A stretch of 64,000 bases of DNA from R-RK-3 sp963842775 (lineage in GTDB: Bacteria > Pseudomonadota > Alphaproteobacteria > Rhizobiales > Rhodomicrobiaceae), in NCBI GenBank assembly GCA_963842775.1, contig CAWJHQ010000011.1, positions 248,001 through 312,000 of the forward strand, in the 5' to 3' direction. The position numbers and the translations under genes are program-made. Numbering within the stretch: the first letter of the stretch is position 1; each line of letters starts with the position of its first letter. Under the pieces are notes generated by a model. It was not told the origin of the DNA. It saw only the letters and a program-made list of their open reading frames with translations, and did no database searches. Shown here one piece after another: positions 28,097 through 36,922 of this stretch.

Positions 28097-29886
28097 ATGT
28101 ATGTTCTGGGCCTCAACGCCTATCACGCCGATTCCTCGGCCTGCCTGCTCAAGTCGGGCAAGATCGTTGCCGCCGCCGAAGAGGAGCGCTTCCGCAGGGT
28201 AAAGCATTGGGCCGGTCTGCCGACCCAGGCGATCGCCTATTGTCTCGCCGACGCCGGGATCGCGCTCTCGGAGGTTTCCGCATATCGCGATCAATACCAA
28301 CCCGAAGGCGGCGCTGGGCAAGAAGATCGGTTACGCCTTGCGGCACCTGCCCGAGCCGAAGCTGATTCTGGACCGGCTGCGCAATCAGCGGCGGCGTCTA
28401 TCGCTGCGGACGGCGCTGGACGAGGCATTTCCCGGCCAGCGCTTCGGCGGCGAGCTGCATCATATCGAGCACCATCTGGCGCATATCGCTTCCGCTTTTC
28501 TGGTGTCTCCCTTCGAAGAGGCGGCGACGGTTTCGGTCGACGGCTTCGGCGATTTTTGCAGCGCCGCCTGGGGTGTCGGCAAAGGCGATCAGATCGACAT
28601 TCAGGGGCGCGTTCATTTCCCGCATTCGCTCGGCGTTTTCTATCAGGCGATCACGCAATATCTGGGCTTCCCCAACTACGGCGACGAGTACAAGGTCATG
28701 GGGCTCGCGCCTTATGGCCGGCCCGATGCATTGGAAGAGATGCGCCGGATCGTGCGTCTTCTGCCGAATGGGAAATTCGAGCTCAACCTCAGATATTTCC
28801 GCCATCACGTCGAGAAGATCGACTATGCCTGGACGGGAGGCGGCACCACATGTCGGCGCGCTATATTCCGATGCGCTGGCGGAGCTGCTGGGCGCGCCGC
28901 GGAAGCCGGCCGATCCGCTTGAGCAGCGTCACAGGGACATCGCTCGGTCGGCACAGGCGATGTACGAGGAGGCGTTCTTTCATCTCCTCGAAGCGGTCTA
29001 TCGGCGCACGGGCATGCGCACGCTCGCCTTGGCCGGGGGTTGCGCGATGAATTCGGTCGCGAATGGCAAGATTGCACGCGTGACGCCGTTCAAGCGGCTT
29101 TACGTGCAATCGGCTGCGGGTGATGCAGGCGGCGCGATCGGCGCTGCGGCGATCGTCTGGAGCACCATGGCCGATGCCTCCAAATCGCAGATCAAGAGCC
29201 GTCCTCAAGCGCTCACGGGCGACAGCGTTTCGCGCCCGTTCATCATGGAGCACGCCTATCTCGGCAATCATGCCTCCAATGACGAGATCGCCCGGCTGCT
29301 GAACACAAAATCCGGCGAGATCGCGGAGGCATCGTGCTCGACAAAGCAATTCCTCGATGAGGATGAATTGTGCGGGGTGACCGCGAAGGCGATCTCAGAG
29401 GGCCTCGTGATCGGATGGTTCCAGGGACGGATGGAATGGGGACCGCGCGCACTGGGCAACCGGTCGATACTGTGCGATCCGCGCCGCGCCAACATGAAGG
29501 ACATCCTCAACCTCAAGATCAAGCGCCGGGAATCCTTCCGCCCGTTTGCACCGTCCATTCTGCGGGAGGCGGTGGGAGCCTGGTTCGAGGAGGATCACGA
29601 TGTCCCCTTCATGATGCAGGTCTACCAGATCCGGCCGGAGAAGCGCGCACTCATTCCCGCCGTCACCCATGTCGATGGATCGGGCCGCCTGCAAACCGTG
29701 AATCGCGAGACGAACCCTCGCTATTACACGCTGATCTCGGCCTTCCAGGCGATCACCAATGTGCCCATCGTGCTCAACACATCGCTGAACGAAAACGAAC
29801 CCGTCGTATGCCGCCCGCAAGAGGCGCTGGAATGTTTTCTGCGGACCAATATGGACGTGCTCGTCCTCAATGATTGGATGATTTAG
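28097..29886 (+). CDS. NodU-family carbamoyltransferase (two extra bases, 28280 and 28845)
   Basis: Three frames join when single bases at 28280 (TTTCCGCATATC) and 28845 (GGCGGCACCACATG) are removed, giving about 595 residues, the normal length for the NodU/CmcH family. Motifs in order are MYVLGLNAYHADSSACLLK, EEERFRRVKHW, HHIEHHLAHIASAF (metal-binding His), TVSVDGFGDFCSA, GFPNYGDEYKVMGLAPYG, LALAGGCAMNSVANGKI and the C-terminal GRMEWGPRALGNRSIL with RRESFRPFAPSIL. These enzymes use carbamoyl phosphate and ATP to O-carbamoylate sugars, as in Nod factors. Here the target is probably a polysaccharide residue. Reading-frame damage is most easily explained by sequence error. Confidence 0.87.
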
Positions 29887-29998
29887 CGTGTGCCGGCCCC
29901 GGCGAGTGTATCGACCGAGCGCGAGCCATCACTGGCTCTGGCTCATGAGGGCGATCGGTAATGGCAATTGCCATGATCAGAGCTTCATTGGATCGACC

Positions 29999-31045
29999 AT
30001 GAACCGGCTCGCAAAGTCGCAAGGCACGATGCTGGATCTGATGCGCGGATTGTCGGCGCAAACCGTGCTGATCGGACACGCATTCGATGCGAATGGCGTG
30101 AAGCTGCCGTGCTATCCGCCGGATCTTGCCGTGGTTTTGTTTCTCTTCATTTCCGGTTTCCTGATCACCTACAGCACGGTGGCTAAGGGCGACGATTATA
30201 CGCTGCCTGAATTCCTGATCGACAGGGGTGCGCGGATCTTCGTGCCATATCTGCCGGTGATGCTGCTCGTGATCGTGGCGGGTCTTGCGCTCCAGTTGCC
30301 GGGGCCGATCCACATTTTCAATGTGATCACCAACCTCCTGATGCTGCAAAACTTCCCGCTTGCCTCATATCTTCCCGAGAACACATATTTCGAGGCGATC
30401 GGAACCGGGCGGCCGTGGTGGACCGTGGCTGTCGAATGGTGGTTCTACTGCGCGTTCGGCGCGGCCTATTTCTTCCTGCTGCGGCGCGACCGGCCACGCT
30501 GGCTCTTTCCGCTGGTCGGCATTCCCGGCTTCATCATGGTCATGTTCCAGTCGGTATCGTGGATCCTCTTCTTTCCCTGGTTTTGCGGATGTGTCGGTGC
30601 GTTCCTTTTCCTTTCAGCGCCGCACGTGCCGAGAGCAGGATTCCTCATTCCACCGCTATTGGGTCTGGCGTGCATCCGTTATTATTTCCATCCGAACTTT
30701 TACGATCTGCAGGGCATGATCGTGACCTGCGCGCTGGCATGGACCATCATCGTTTCGGTGCGCCATCTCGCGCTTCCGAACGGCCTCTCGCGGTTTTCCG
30801 TTTTTATCGCCGGCTATTCCTACAGCCTGTATCTGCTCAATGCGACGGTCATCGAAATCATGAAGCCGTTCATGGCTCCGGGCATCCCGTTATTCATGCT
30901 CATGCTATTGCTCGCCAACGTGGCGGCTTACCTCGTCGGCCTGCTGACGGAACGGCACTATAAGGCTGTGGCGCGCTGGCTGAAACATGCCCTGGTCATC
31001 AGGCCTGTCAGTAGGCCGTATGGCGCTATTCTGGCTGAGCAATGA
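29999..31045 (+). CDS. Acyltransferase family 3 (OafA-like) membrane protein
   Basis: From ATG 29999 the protein has about 348 residues with roughly ten hydrophobic segments. It begins MNRLAKSQGTMLDLMRGLSA, followed by the catalytic-type His in AQTVLIGHAFDANG, FLFISGFLITYSTV and RIFVPYLPVML. WWTVAVEWWFYCAFGAAYFF and a late YSYSLYLLNATVIE are also typical of acyltransferase 3 (PF01757). Such proteins move acyl groups, often acetyl, across the inner membrane onto polysaccharides. An in-frame start at 29888 adds an unlikely hydrophilic N-terminus. It overlaps the following gene by four bases. Confidence 0.85.
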   Translation: MNRLAKSQGTMLDLMRGLSAQTVLIGHAFDANGVKLPCYPPDLAVVLFLFISGFLITYSTVAKGDDYTLPEFLIDRGARIFVPYLPVMLLVIVAGLALQLPGPIHIFNVITNLLMLQNFPLASYLPENTYFEAIGTGRPWWTVAVEWWFYCAFGAAYFFLLRRDRPRWLFPLVGIPGFIMVMFQSVSWILFFPWFCGCVGAFLFLSAPHVPRAGFLIPPLLGLACIRYYFHPNFYDLQGMIVTCALAWTIIVSVRHLALPNGLSRFSVFIAGYSYSLYLLNATVIEIMKPFMAPGIPLFMLMLLLANVAAYLVGLLTERHYKAVARWLKHALVIRPVSRPYGAILAEQ

Positions 31046-31971
31046 CGCCGAGATCACATGATGGAGGGCCGCCGCGAAGGATCGCGCTCTTCACGACCAT
31101 CTATCCGGGCGTCGAAGCGTTTCTCGGAGACTGGCACCGATCCGTTCGGTCCCAGACTGACCAAGAATTCGAGCTCTGGATCGCGACCGACACGCTGACG
31201 CAGCACGATGTCAGCCTCGCCATCGGGACATCTCCCGCGGCGCAGTGGCTCCAAGGGGAACCCGGCGCCACGCCGGCCGACATTCGCAGTCACGCTCTTG
31301 CTCAGATCGTCGAGGCGGTCGATGCCGTTATTCTGGTCGATAGCGACGACATTTTGCTACCAACGCGCATAGCGGCGGCGCGTCAGGCGCTCGCAGATAG
31401 CGATCTAACCGGCTGTGCGCTGCGTTTGGTCGACGCATCCGGACAGGACCTTGGAGCGACCTTCGCATCCATCGGCAGCACCGAGGCCCAACACATCCTG
31501 CCGCGATGGAATGCATTCGGTTTCTCGAACTCAGCCTATCGAACCGATGTCCTGAAGCAGTGCCTGCCTATTCCGAGCCAGGCGCGGCTGATCGATTGGC
31601 TTGTGGCGACACGGGCCTCGTTCCTTGGAGCCAGGCTATCGTTCGATCCGACGCCTCGGATGCACTATCGCCGGTATGACGGCAACATCGCACCCGCAGT
31701 CGGTCCATTCACGCCCGATCGGATCGCGCACGACGCACACCTCGTGCTTGAGCATTTCGAGCTCTTGATCGCCACCGATGCCGGGACCTGGAATGGCGAG
31801 CGCTTGAGTGAGCTCATGGCGTTACATTCCGGGATAGCCGCTTTCGTTTGCCGGATTGTCGCCGACCAGGCCGCGCTTCACGCTTACGCGGCCGCCCTGC
31901 AAGAGCTGGAACTGCCTCCGGTCTGGTGGACCAGCGTCGCCCATCCTGCCCTGTCGCATTTATGGAGCTAG
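31042..31971 (+). CDS. GT-A-type (family 2-like) glycosyltransferase
   Basis: A 309-residue protein with an N-terminal GT-A layout: RIALFTTIYPGVEAFLGDWHRSV, SQTDQEFELWIATD, and the DxD-type motif ILVDSDDILLPTRIAAARQAL. Downstream segments (FGFSNSAYRTDVL, RMHYRRYDGN) fit the acceptor side. It lacks membrane helices and should be cytoplasmic. Compared with classical GT2 enzymes it is divergent, so the assignment is moderate. It is coupled to the acyltransferase upstream, and the NeuB-family gene follows ten bases later. Confidence 0.7.
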   Translation: MTPRSHDGGPPRRIALFTTIYPGVEAFLGDWHRSVRSQTDQEFELWIATDTLTQHDVSLAIGTSPAAQWLQGEPGATPADIRSHALAQIVEAVDAVILVDSDDILLPTRIAAARQALADSDLTGCALRLVDASGQDLGATFASIGSTEAQHILPRWNAFGFSNSAYRTDVLKQCLPIPSQARLIDWLVATRASFLGARLSFDPTPRMHYRRYDGNIAPAVGPFTPDRIAHDAHLVLEHFELLIATDAGTWNGERLSELMALHSGIAAFVCRIVADQAALHAYAAALQELELPPVWWTSVAHPALSHLWS

Positions 31972-31981
31972 GTTCGCCCCA

Positions 31982-33034
31982 ATGAAAAGCATCCAGTTTG
32001 GCAACGTGCCCGTTGGCCCCGGCCATCTCCCCTATGTCATCGCCGAGATCGGATCGAACCATAATGGCGACATGGACCTTTGCTTCCAGATGATCGATGC
32101 GGCAGCGAAGGCTGGCGCGCACGCGGTCAAATTCCAGTCCTGGAGCGAGCGCACGCTGATCGCCAAAGAAGAATATGAGCGCAACACCAGCTATTCCGAC
32201 ACGAAGAAGCATTTCGGTTCGCTGCATGAGATGGTGGTGAAATATCAGTTCACTCCCGAACAGCACGTCGAAGCCCTTGGCCATTGCAAGACGCGGGGCA
32301 TTGCGTTCTCGTCCTCCGCCTTTTCGATTGCCGAAGTCGATTTGCTGGACGAGCTGGACGTGCCGTTCATCAAGATCGCCTCTATGGATATCAATCATTT
32401 CGAGCTGCTGACCCACGCGGCGCGCACGGGCCGGCCGCTGGTCATCTCCACCGGAATGGCGACGCTCGGGGAAATTGAAGCGGCCTTATCGGTGGTGCGC
32501 GGGCAGGGGAATGAAGAGAGTGTCCTGCTGCACTGCGTTTCGATCTATCCGCCGGAGGAAGACGCGATCCATCTGCGCAACATCGCAATGCTCAGCTCGG
32601 CCTTCGACGTTCCGGTGGGCTTCAGCGACCACACGCTGGGTACCGCGATCCCGCTGGCCTCGGTTGCATGCGGCGCCTGCGTGATCGAGAAGCACTTCAC
32701 GACGGACACGAACCTGCCCGGCTGGGATCACGCCATCTCCGCCGATCCGCGCGAAATGGCGGAGATCGTCGATGGCAGCCGGAAGGTATTCCGGGCGCTC
32801 GGCAGCACGGCGCGCGTTGTCAGCGCGGCGGAGGCGGAAAAGCGCAAGAAGATGCGCCGCAGCCTCGTCACCCGCCGGGCGCTTCCGGCCGGTCACAGGA
32901 TTGGCGAGGGCGACCTCGATGCTAAACGGCCGGGCACGGGAATTGCGCCGGACGAAATGCGCTATGTCCTCGGCCGGCGGCTCACGACCTCTGTCGGAGA
33001 GGACAAGGTCCTGCGCTGGAGCGACTTCGAATGA
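31982..33034 (+). CDS. NeuB-family nonulosonic acid synthase
   Basis: This 350-residue protein has the NeuB TIM-barrel domain, with PYVIAEIGSNHNGDMDLCFQM, AVKFQSWSERTL, SSSAFSIAEVDLLDEL, FIKIASMDINHFELL, PLVISTGMATLGEIE, GFSDHTLGTAIPLASVA and CVIEKHFTTDTNLPGWDHAIS. A C-terminal SAF (antifreeze-like) domain follows, with RRSLVTRRALPAGHRIGE and RPGTGIAPDEM. The family condenses phosphoenolpyruvate with a C6 amino sugar to form sialic, legionaminic or pseudaminic acid. It matches the CMP-sugar synthetase at 12702. ATG 31982 was chosen because upstream in-frame starts lie inside the GT gene. The exact product is undetermined. Confidence 0.9.
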   Translation: MKSIQFGNVPVGPGHLPYVIAEIGSNHNGDMDLCFQMIDAAAKAGAHAVKFQSWSERTLIAKEEYERNTSYSDTKKHFGSLHEMVVKYQFTPEQHVEALGHCKTRGIAFSSSAFSIAEVDLLDELDVPFIKIASMDINHFELLTHAARTGRPLVISTGMATLGEIEAALSVVRGQGNEESVLLHCVSIYPPEEDAIHLRNIAMLSSAFDVPVGFSDHTLGTAIPLASVACGACVIEKHFTTDTNLPGWDHAISADPREMAEIVDGSRKVFRALGSTARVVSAAEAEKRKKMRRSLVTRRALPAGHRIGEGDLDAKRPGTGIAPDEMRYVLGRRLTTSVGEDKVLRWSDFE

Positions 33035-33111
33035 GAGACAAGGCGCTGATCAGCCGGACTGAACCGACACGCTACTCATTCAAAGCGACAAACGAACCAA
33101 GCGCCTAGTTC

Positions 33112-34515
33112 ATGGCATCCACTGTCTTCATCGTCCACTGCATCGACACCGAAGGGCCGCTGCACGAATCCATCGACGCAACCTTTGAGCGGCTGCGCGC
33201 CATATTCGGATTGAAGCTGGAACCGTCCCGCGAAAATTTGCTCAAGCTTCAAGCCGGCGAGATCGATCTTGATGGGCGTGAGGCGGCAGTTCAACGCGTC
33301 GTCGATCCGCATTTGCTCGCCTACAACGACAGCTGGGACAAGGTCGACCTGATGCTGGAAGACGCGATGTCGGAGCGTTTCCGGCGACAGATGACGGACT
33401 CGGTTGGAGGTGGTTGGGTCTATAATTGGTTCTGCGTCGATCACGTCGATTACCGCGTCAATCCGCGCCGTCGCGACATCGGATTTCACAATGTCTTCGA
33501 CCATTACGGGGGCTTGATCCGGGATAACGCTTCGCCGCAGGATGGCATTCACTTCCACTACCATCCCCATCCGTTCGGCGGTGAAGCCCACTATTGCGCC
33601 ACGCATTGGTGGGCATCGTCGGACAGCCTGCATCAGATCCTGTCACGCCGAATTATCGACCGCGCCTGGTTCCCTGCCGCGAACCGCGCCGGATTTCACG
33701 TCATCCGGCCCGACAGTCATTGGTTCCTCGAACAGCACATTCCGTTCGATTTTTCCAACCAGGCGGCAAGGCCCGCGCAGGATGACGATGCGCAATACGG
33801 TCTGACCGGCGGGCGTTACGGCGATTGGCGCCGCGCGCCTGCCAACTGGCAGCCGTTTCACCCGGCAGCCGATGACTATCAAGTCCCTGGCAATTGCCGT
33901 CGCTGGTGTACGCGCTGCCTTAATGTCGGCACGCGATATCGGCTGCTGGACGAAGCCGATGTGAGACAAGCATTTCAGGAAGCCCGCGAGGGCAAGCCGG
34001 TCATCCTCGCCTTTACCGACCATGATTTCCGGGATCTTCGTCCAGACGTTCAGTCTGTACGCGCCTTGATAACGAAAGTGGCTGCGGATTTCTCAGATGT
34101 GTCCTTCGAGTTCGCGGAGGCGATCGATGCGATGCGCAGATCGCTTGGCATCGCTGCTCAGCCTCCTTGCGAGCTGGACCTTGCTGTTACGGAGATCGAC
34201 AGCGGCCGGCACGTGATGGAAGTCAGGTCGACGTGTCCGACGTTCGGCCCGCAGCCGTGGCTTGCACTGCGCACGAGCTCTGGAAGCTATCATTTCGACA
34301 ATTTCGATATCGAACGGCCATTCCATCACTGGCGATATGTGTTCGATCTGGAGACCTTCCCATTGGCGTCGCTGAGCGCGGTCGGCGTCGCAGCGAACAA
34401 CGCTTACGGCATAACCACAGTCTCGCTGCTCGATCCACGCACGGCGACTGTCAAGCGGCAGTACCTGAATGCCAATAACGATACCGGGAAACCTGCGTCT
34501 CGTAGCCGTTTCTAG
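33112..34515 (+). CDS. Uncharacterised polysaccharide-locus protein, possibly a remote deacetylase-like hydrolase
   Basis: A cytosolic-looking protein of 467 residues that I do not recognise as a named family. The N-terminus, TVFIVHCIDTEGPLHESID, resembles the first strand and catalytic-base Asp of carbohydrate esterase 4 barrels. His/Trp-rich stretches follow (GIHFHYHPHPFGGEAHYC, HWWASSDSLHQIL, DSHWFLEQHIPFDF), along with a Cys-containing RRWCTRCLN and a barrel-like ILAFTDHDFRDL. A beta-rich tail runs from about residue 350. Many His and Asp residues could bind metal. It follows the NeuB-family gene by 77 bases and probably acts on the same sugar or on the finished glycan. The deacetylase link is inference. 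Confidence 0.6.
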   Translation: MASTVFIVHCIDTEGPLHESIDATFERLRAIFGLKLEPSRENLLKLQAGEIDLDGREAAVQRVVDPHLLAYNDSWDKVDLMLEDAMSERFRRQMTDSVGGGWVYNWFCVDHVDYRVNPRRRDIGFHNVFDHYGGLIRDNASPQDGIHFHYHPHPFGGEAHYCATHWWASSDSLHQILSRRIIDRAWFPAANRAGFHVIRPDSHWFLEQHIPFDFSNQAARPAQDDDAQYGLTGGRYGDWRRAPANWQPFHPAADDYQVPGNCRRWCTRCLNVGTRYRLLDEADVRQAFQEAREGKPVILAFTDHDFRDLRPDVQSVRALITKVAADFSDVSFEFAEAIDAMRRSLGIAAQPPCELDLAVTEIDSGRHVMEVRSTCPTFGPQPWLALRTSSGSYHFDNFDIERPFHHWRYVFDLETFPLASLSAVGVAANNAYGITTVSLLDPRTATVKRQYLNANNDTGKPASRSRF

Positions 34516-34623
34516 CCGTACATCGGCAGCGCAGCTCAACCCCATGGCCAGCCCTACCGGATTTGAACCCGATCTTAGTTAAAAGCGACTCAGGTCAACG
34601 AGAAGAAAGGCTTCGTCTCAGCC

Positions 34624-36876
34624 ATGTCCCCATCCAAGCAGCACGCTGAAAATCAGTTTCCAGATATGTGGCGCGATCAGTCGAGTTACGCCTTTGGAAT
34701 ACGCGAGATATTCGGAATCGTGCGGCGGAGGATCTTCTACATTGTCGTAGGCAGTCTTCTCGGATTGGTAGTCGGCGTTGTCCTTATCGCAAAAAAGGAG
34801 ACGAGCTACACGGCCACTACGGCAATTCATCTTGAGAGCTACAAGGCGCGCGCCCTTGAGAAAGCTTCTGTCTCATCAAGCAACAATTCAAACTCACCGA
34901 TCGAAACTGACCTGAAAACCGAGATTGAGGTGATCAAGTCGGACAGGATTGCCGCAAAAGTGTTCGATGCGTTGGAGAAGTCCCCCGACGGTCTGTCGGC
35001 CCAGTCTCACGAAGGTCCTGCGTCCTTACTGCACACCTTGCGCGTGGGACTGTCCGAGACGCTCGCGCCGTTCACCTCGAGCATCCAAAGCGAGGCTGCG
35101 ACCAAACCCGAGCCTCAGGACGAGCGAATGGCCGCAATTGCGGACCTTCGTAACAATGTGAGTGTTCGTCTTGTACCGCAGACGACGGTATTGGAGTTGT
35201 CGTTCACTGATCCCGACCCGGTTCGCGCCGCCCAGCTTTCCCGAGCCTTCGCCAAGGCTTACATGGCCGAGCAGCAGCAATATTTGAATGAGGTCGTAGA
35301 CCAGGTTACCGCGTGGTTGAGAACTCAGATCGCGGAGATGAAACAGCTCGTTCAAAAGTCGGATCAGGAGATCGACAAATTCAAGACCGAGCGTGGCATC
35401 ATTACCGCCTCAGGCGGGCTGTTAGACGACCAGCGTCTGACGGATGCTCATAACAGATTGATCGCGGCGCGAGCAGAAACCGGTCGAATTCAAGCGCGCT
35501 ACGAGAAGCTGCAATCCATCATTCAGAAGAAGAGCTTTGACGCCATTCTCGGCGAGGGTCTGATCGACCCGTTGATCGCCCAATTGCGCATCCAATACCT
35601 CTCGATCATGCGAGAGGAGCGGGAGAGCAAGGAGAAGCTTGGGCCGCAGCACGCATCCGTGATCCGCTTGCGGGCAAGCCAGGAATCTTACGAGGAATTG
35701 ATGTTGAACGAACTGCGGCGGATGGCGGACACATCGCGCAACGAGTTCGAGATTGCGCAATCTCGCGAAGCCGCATTGGTCGCGGAGTTCAACGAGTTGA
35801 TCAAGAAGAACGCAAAGGCCAGCGCATCGCAGGTGGAATTACGGGAGCTTGAGCGTCCGAACCAGACCTACAGGGCCGTGTATAACGGTTTGCTTGAGCG
35901 ATATCAGGAGGCGGTCCAGCGCCAGGAGCTGGATAATCCCAATACGCGCATCATTACGGAAGCGAGAGTCCCTCAGCGCCCAAACGGTCTGTCGTCCCAG
36001 CTCATCCTGGGGCTCGGGCTCTTCTTTGGGGCAGTCGTCGGTGGCGGATTGGGTTTTGCGCGGGATCTTTCAGACCGGACAATACGTACAAGGCAGCAGC
36101 TGCGCGACGACACCGGAGTGACCTCGATATGGATGATGCCGTATCTGGGGCGAGACGCTATCCGCCACGTGCTAAACTCGCCGCGGTCGTATGCGACCGA
36201 AAGGTTGCAGGCCATCAAGCTGGAGCTTGATCTTGTCGCCCCGAAGAAGAAATGCCCCGTTGTTGGTGTTGTCGCGTGTCTGCCCGGCGAGGGCGCGACG
36301 ACAGTTGCGGCAAATTTGGCCTCGCTGATCGCGCAGACCGGTGCGAAGGCGCTGCTGATCGATGCCGACATCCGCAAGGCGGGGCTGACGCGCATTTTGG
36401 CCCCGACGGCGGAAAAGGGGCTCATCGAGGCTTTAGGAAAGGGCAAGCCGCTGCTGGACTTTGTCGCCGGCAGCAAGGAGATCGAGGGCCGTTCCTTACT
36501 GCCCGTGATCCGCCGTGAGGGCGCCGATTATACAGCCAATGTGCTCGCTTCCCCCCGGATTGGCGAACTTATCGAGGAGGCGCGGCAGAACTTTGATTAT
36601 GTGATCGTCGACTTCCCACCCATGGCTCTTTCAGCCGACGCTCATGCCATGGCGGAGTGGATCGACGTCTTCGTCGTTGTCGCGGCGTGGGGAAAAATCA
36701 CGCGGATGCAGCTCGCAGATAATTTGGATCGCTATGGATCCATACGCGACAAGTGCCTCGGCATCGTGCTCAACAAAACGAACATGAGAAAATTGCGCCT
36801 GTACGAGGCCTTCAACACACAATCGGCCTATAACCGGCACTATGCCGAATTCGTCTCGTCACCGCGTGCAGGCTGA
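34624..36876 (+). CDS. ExoP/Wzc-type polysaccharide co-polymerase with BY-kinase-like domain
   Basis: The 750-residue protein has an N-terminal Wzz domain (TM near residues 38-58, FYIVVGSLLGLVVGVVLIA), a long periplasmic coiled-coil region (AWLRTQIAEMKQLVQKSDQEI and onward), and a second TM with the proline-rich approach PNGLSSQLILGLGLFFGAVVG. A cytoplasmic ATPase domain from about residue 540 completes it. That domain has Walker A' LLIDADIRKAGLTR and Walker B YVIVDFPPMALSADA. The Walker A reads PGEGATTV (residues 554-561), with Ala558 where kinases usually carry Lys. The C-terminus has scattered tyrosines. It should set chain length with the Wza-like lipoprotein encoded convergently. Confidence 0.9.
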   Translation: MSPSKQHAENQFPDMWRDQSSYAFGIREIFGIVRRRIFYIVVGSLLGLVVGVVLIAKKETSYTATTAIHLESYKARALEKASVSSSNNSNSPIETDLKTEIEVIKSDRIAAKVFDALEKSPDGLSAQSHEGPASLLHTLRVGLSETLAPFTSSIQSEAATKPEPQDERMAAIADLRNNVSVRLVPQTTVLELSFTDPDPVRAAQLSRAFAKAYMAEQQQYLNEVVDQVTAWLRTQIAEMKQLVQKSDQEIDKFKTERGIITASGGLLDDQRLTDAHNRLIAARAETGRIQARYEKLQSIIQKKSFDAILGEGLIDPLIAQLRIQYLSIMREERESKEKLGPQHASVIRLRASQESYEELMLNELRRMADTSRNEFEIAQSREAALVAEFNELIKKNAKASASQVELRELERPNQTYRAVYNGLLERYQEAVQRQELDNPNTRIITEARVPQRPNGLSSQLILGLGLFFGAVVGGGLGFARDLSDRTIRTRQQLRDDTGVTSIWMMPYLGRDAIRHVLNSPRSYATERLQAIKLELDLVAPKKKCPVVGVVACLPGEGATTVAANLASLIAQTGAKALLIDADIRKAGLTRILAPTAEKGLIEALGKGKPLLDFVAGSKEIEGRSLLPVIRREGADYTANVLASPRIGELIEEARQNFDYVIVDFPPMALSADAHAMAEWIDVFVVVAAWGKITRMQLADNLDRYGSIRDKCLGIVLNKTNMRKLRLYEAFNTQSAYNRHYAEFVSSPRAG

Positions 36877-36922
36877 GCCGATTCGCTTGCGTGGAGATGC
36901 CTCACTCTCTTTGAGGCGCCTC

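Noticed and set aside
34556..34581. Sequence resembling a tRNA T-loop (GGGTTCAAATCC on the - strand)
   Set aside because: The T-stem does not pair properly and no acceptor or anticodon arms can be drawn, so it is not a tRNA.
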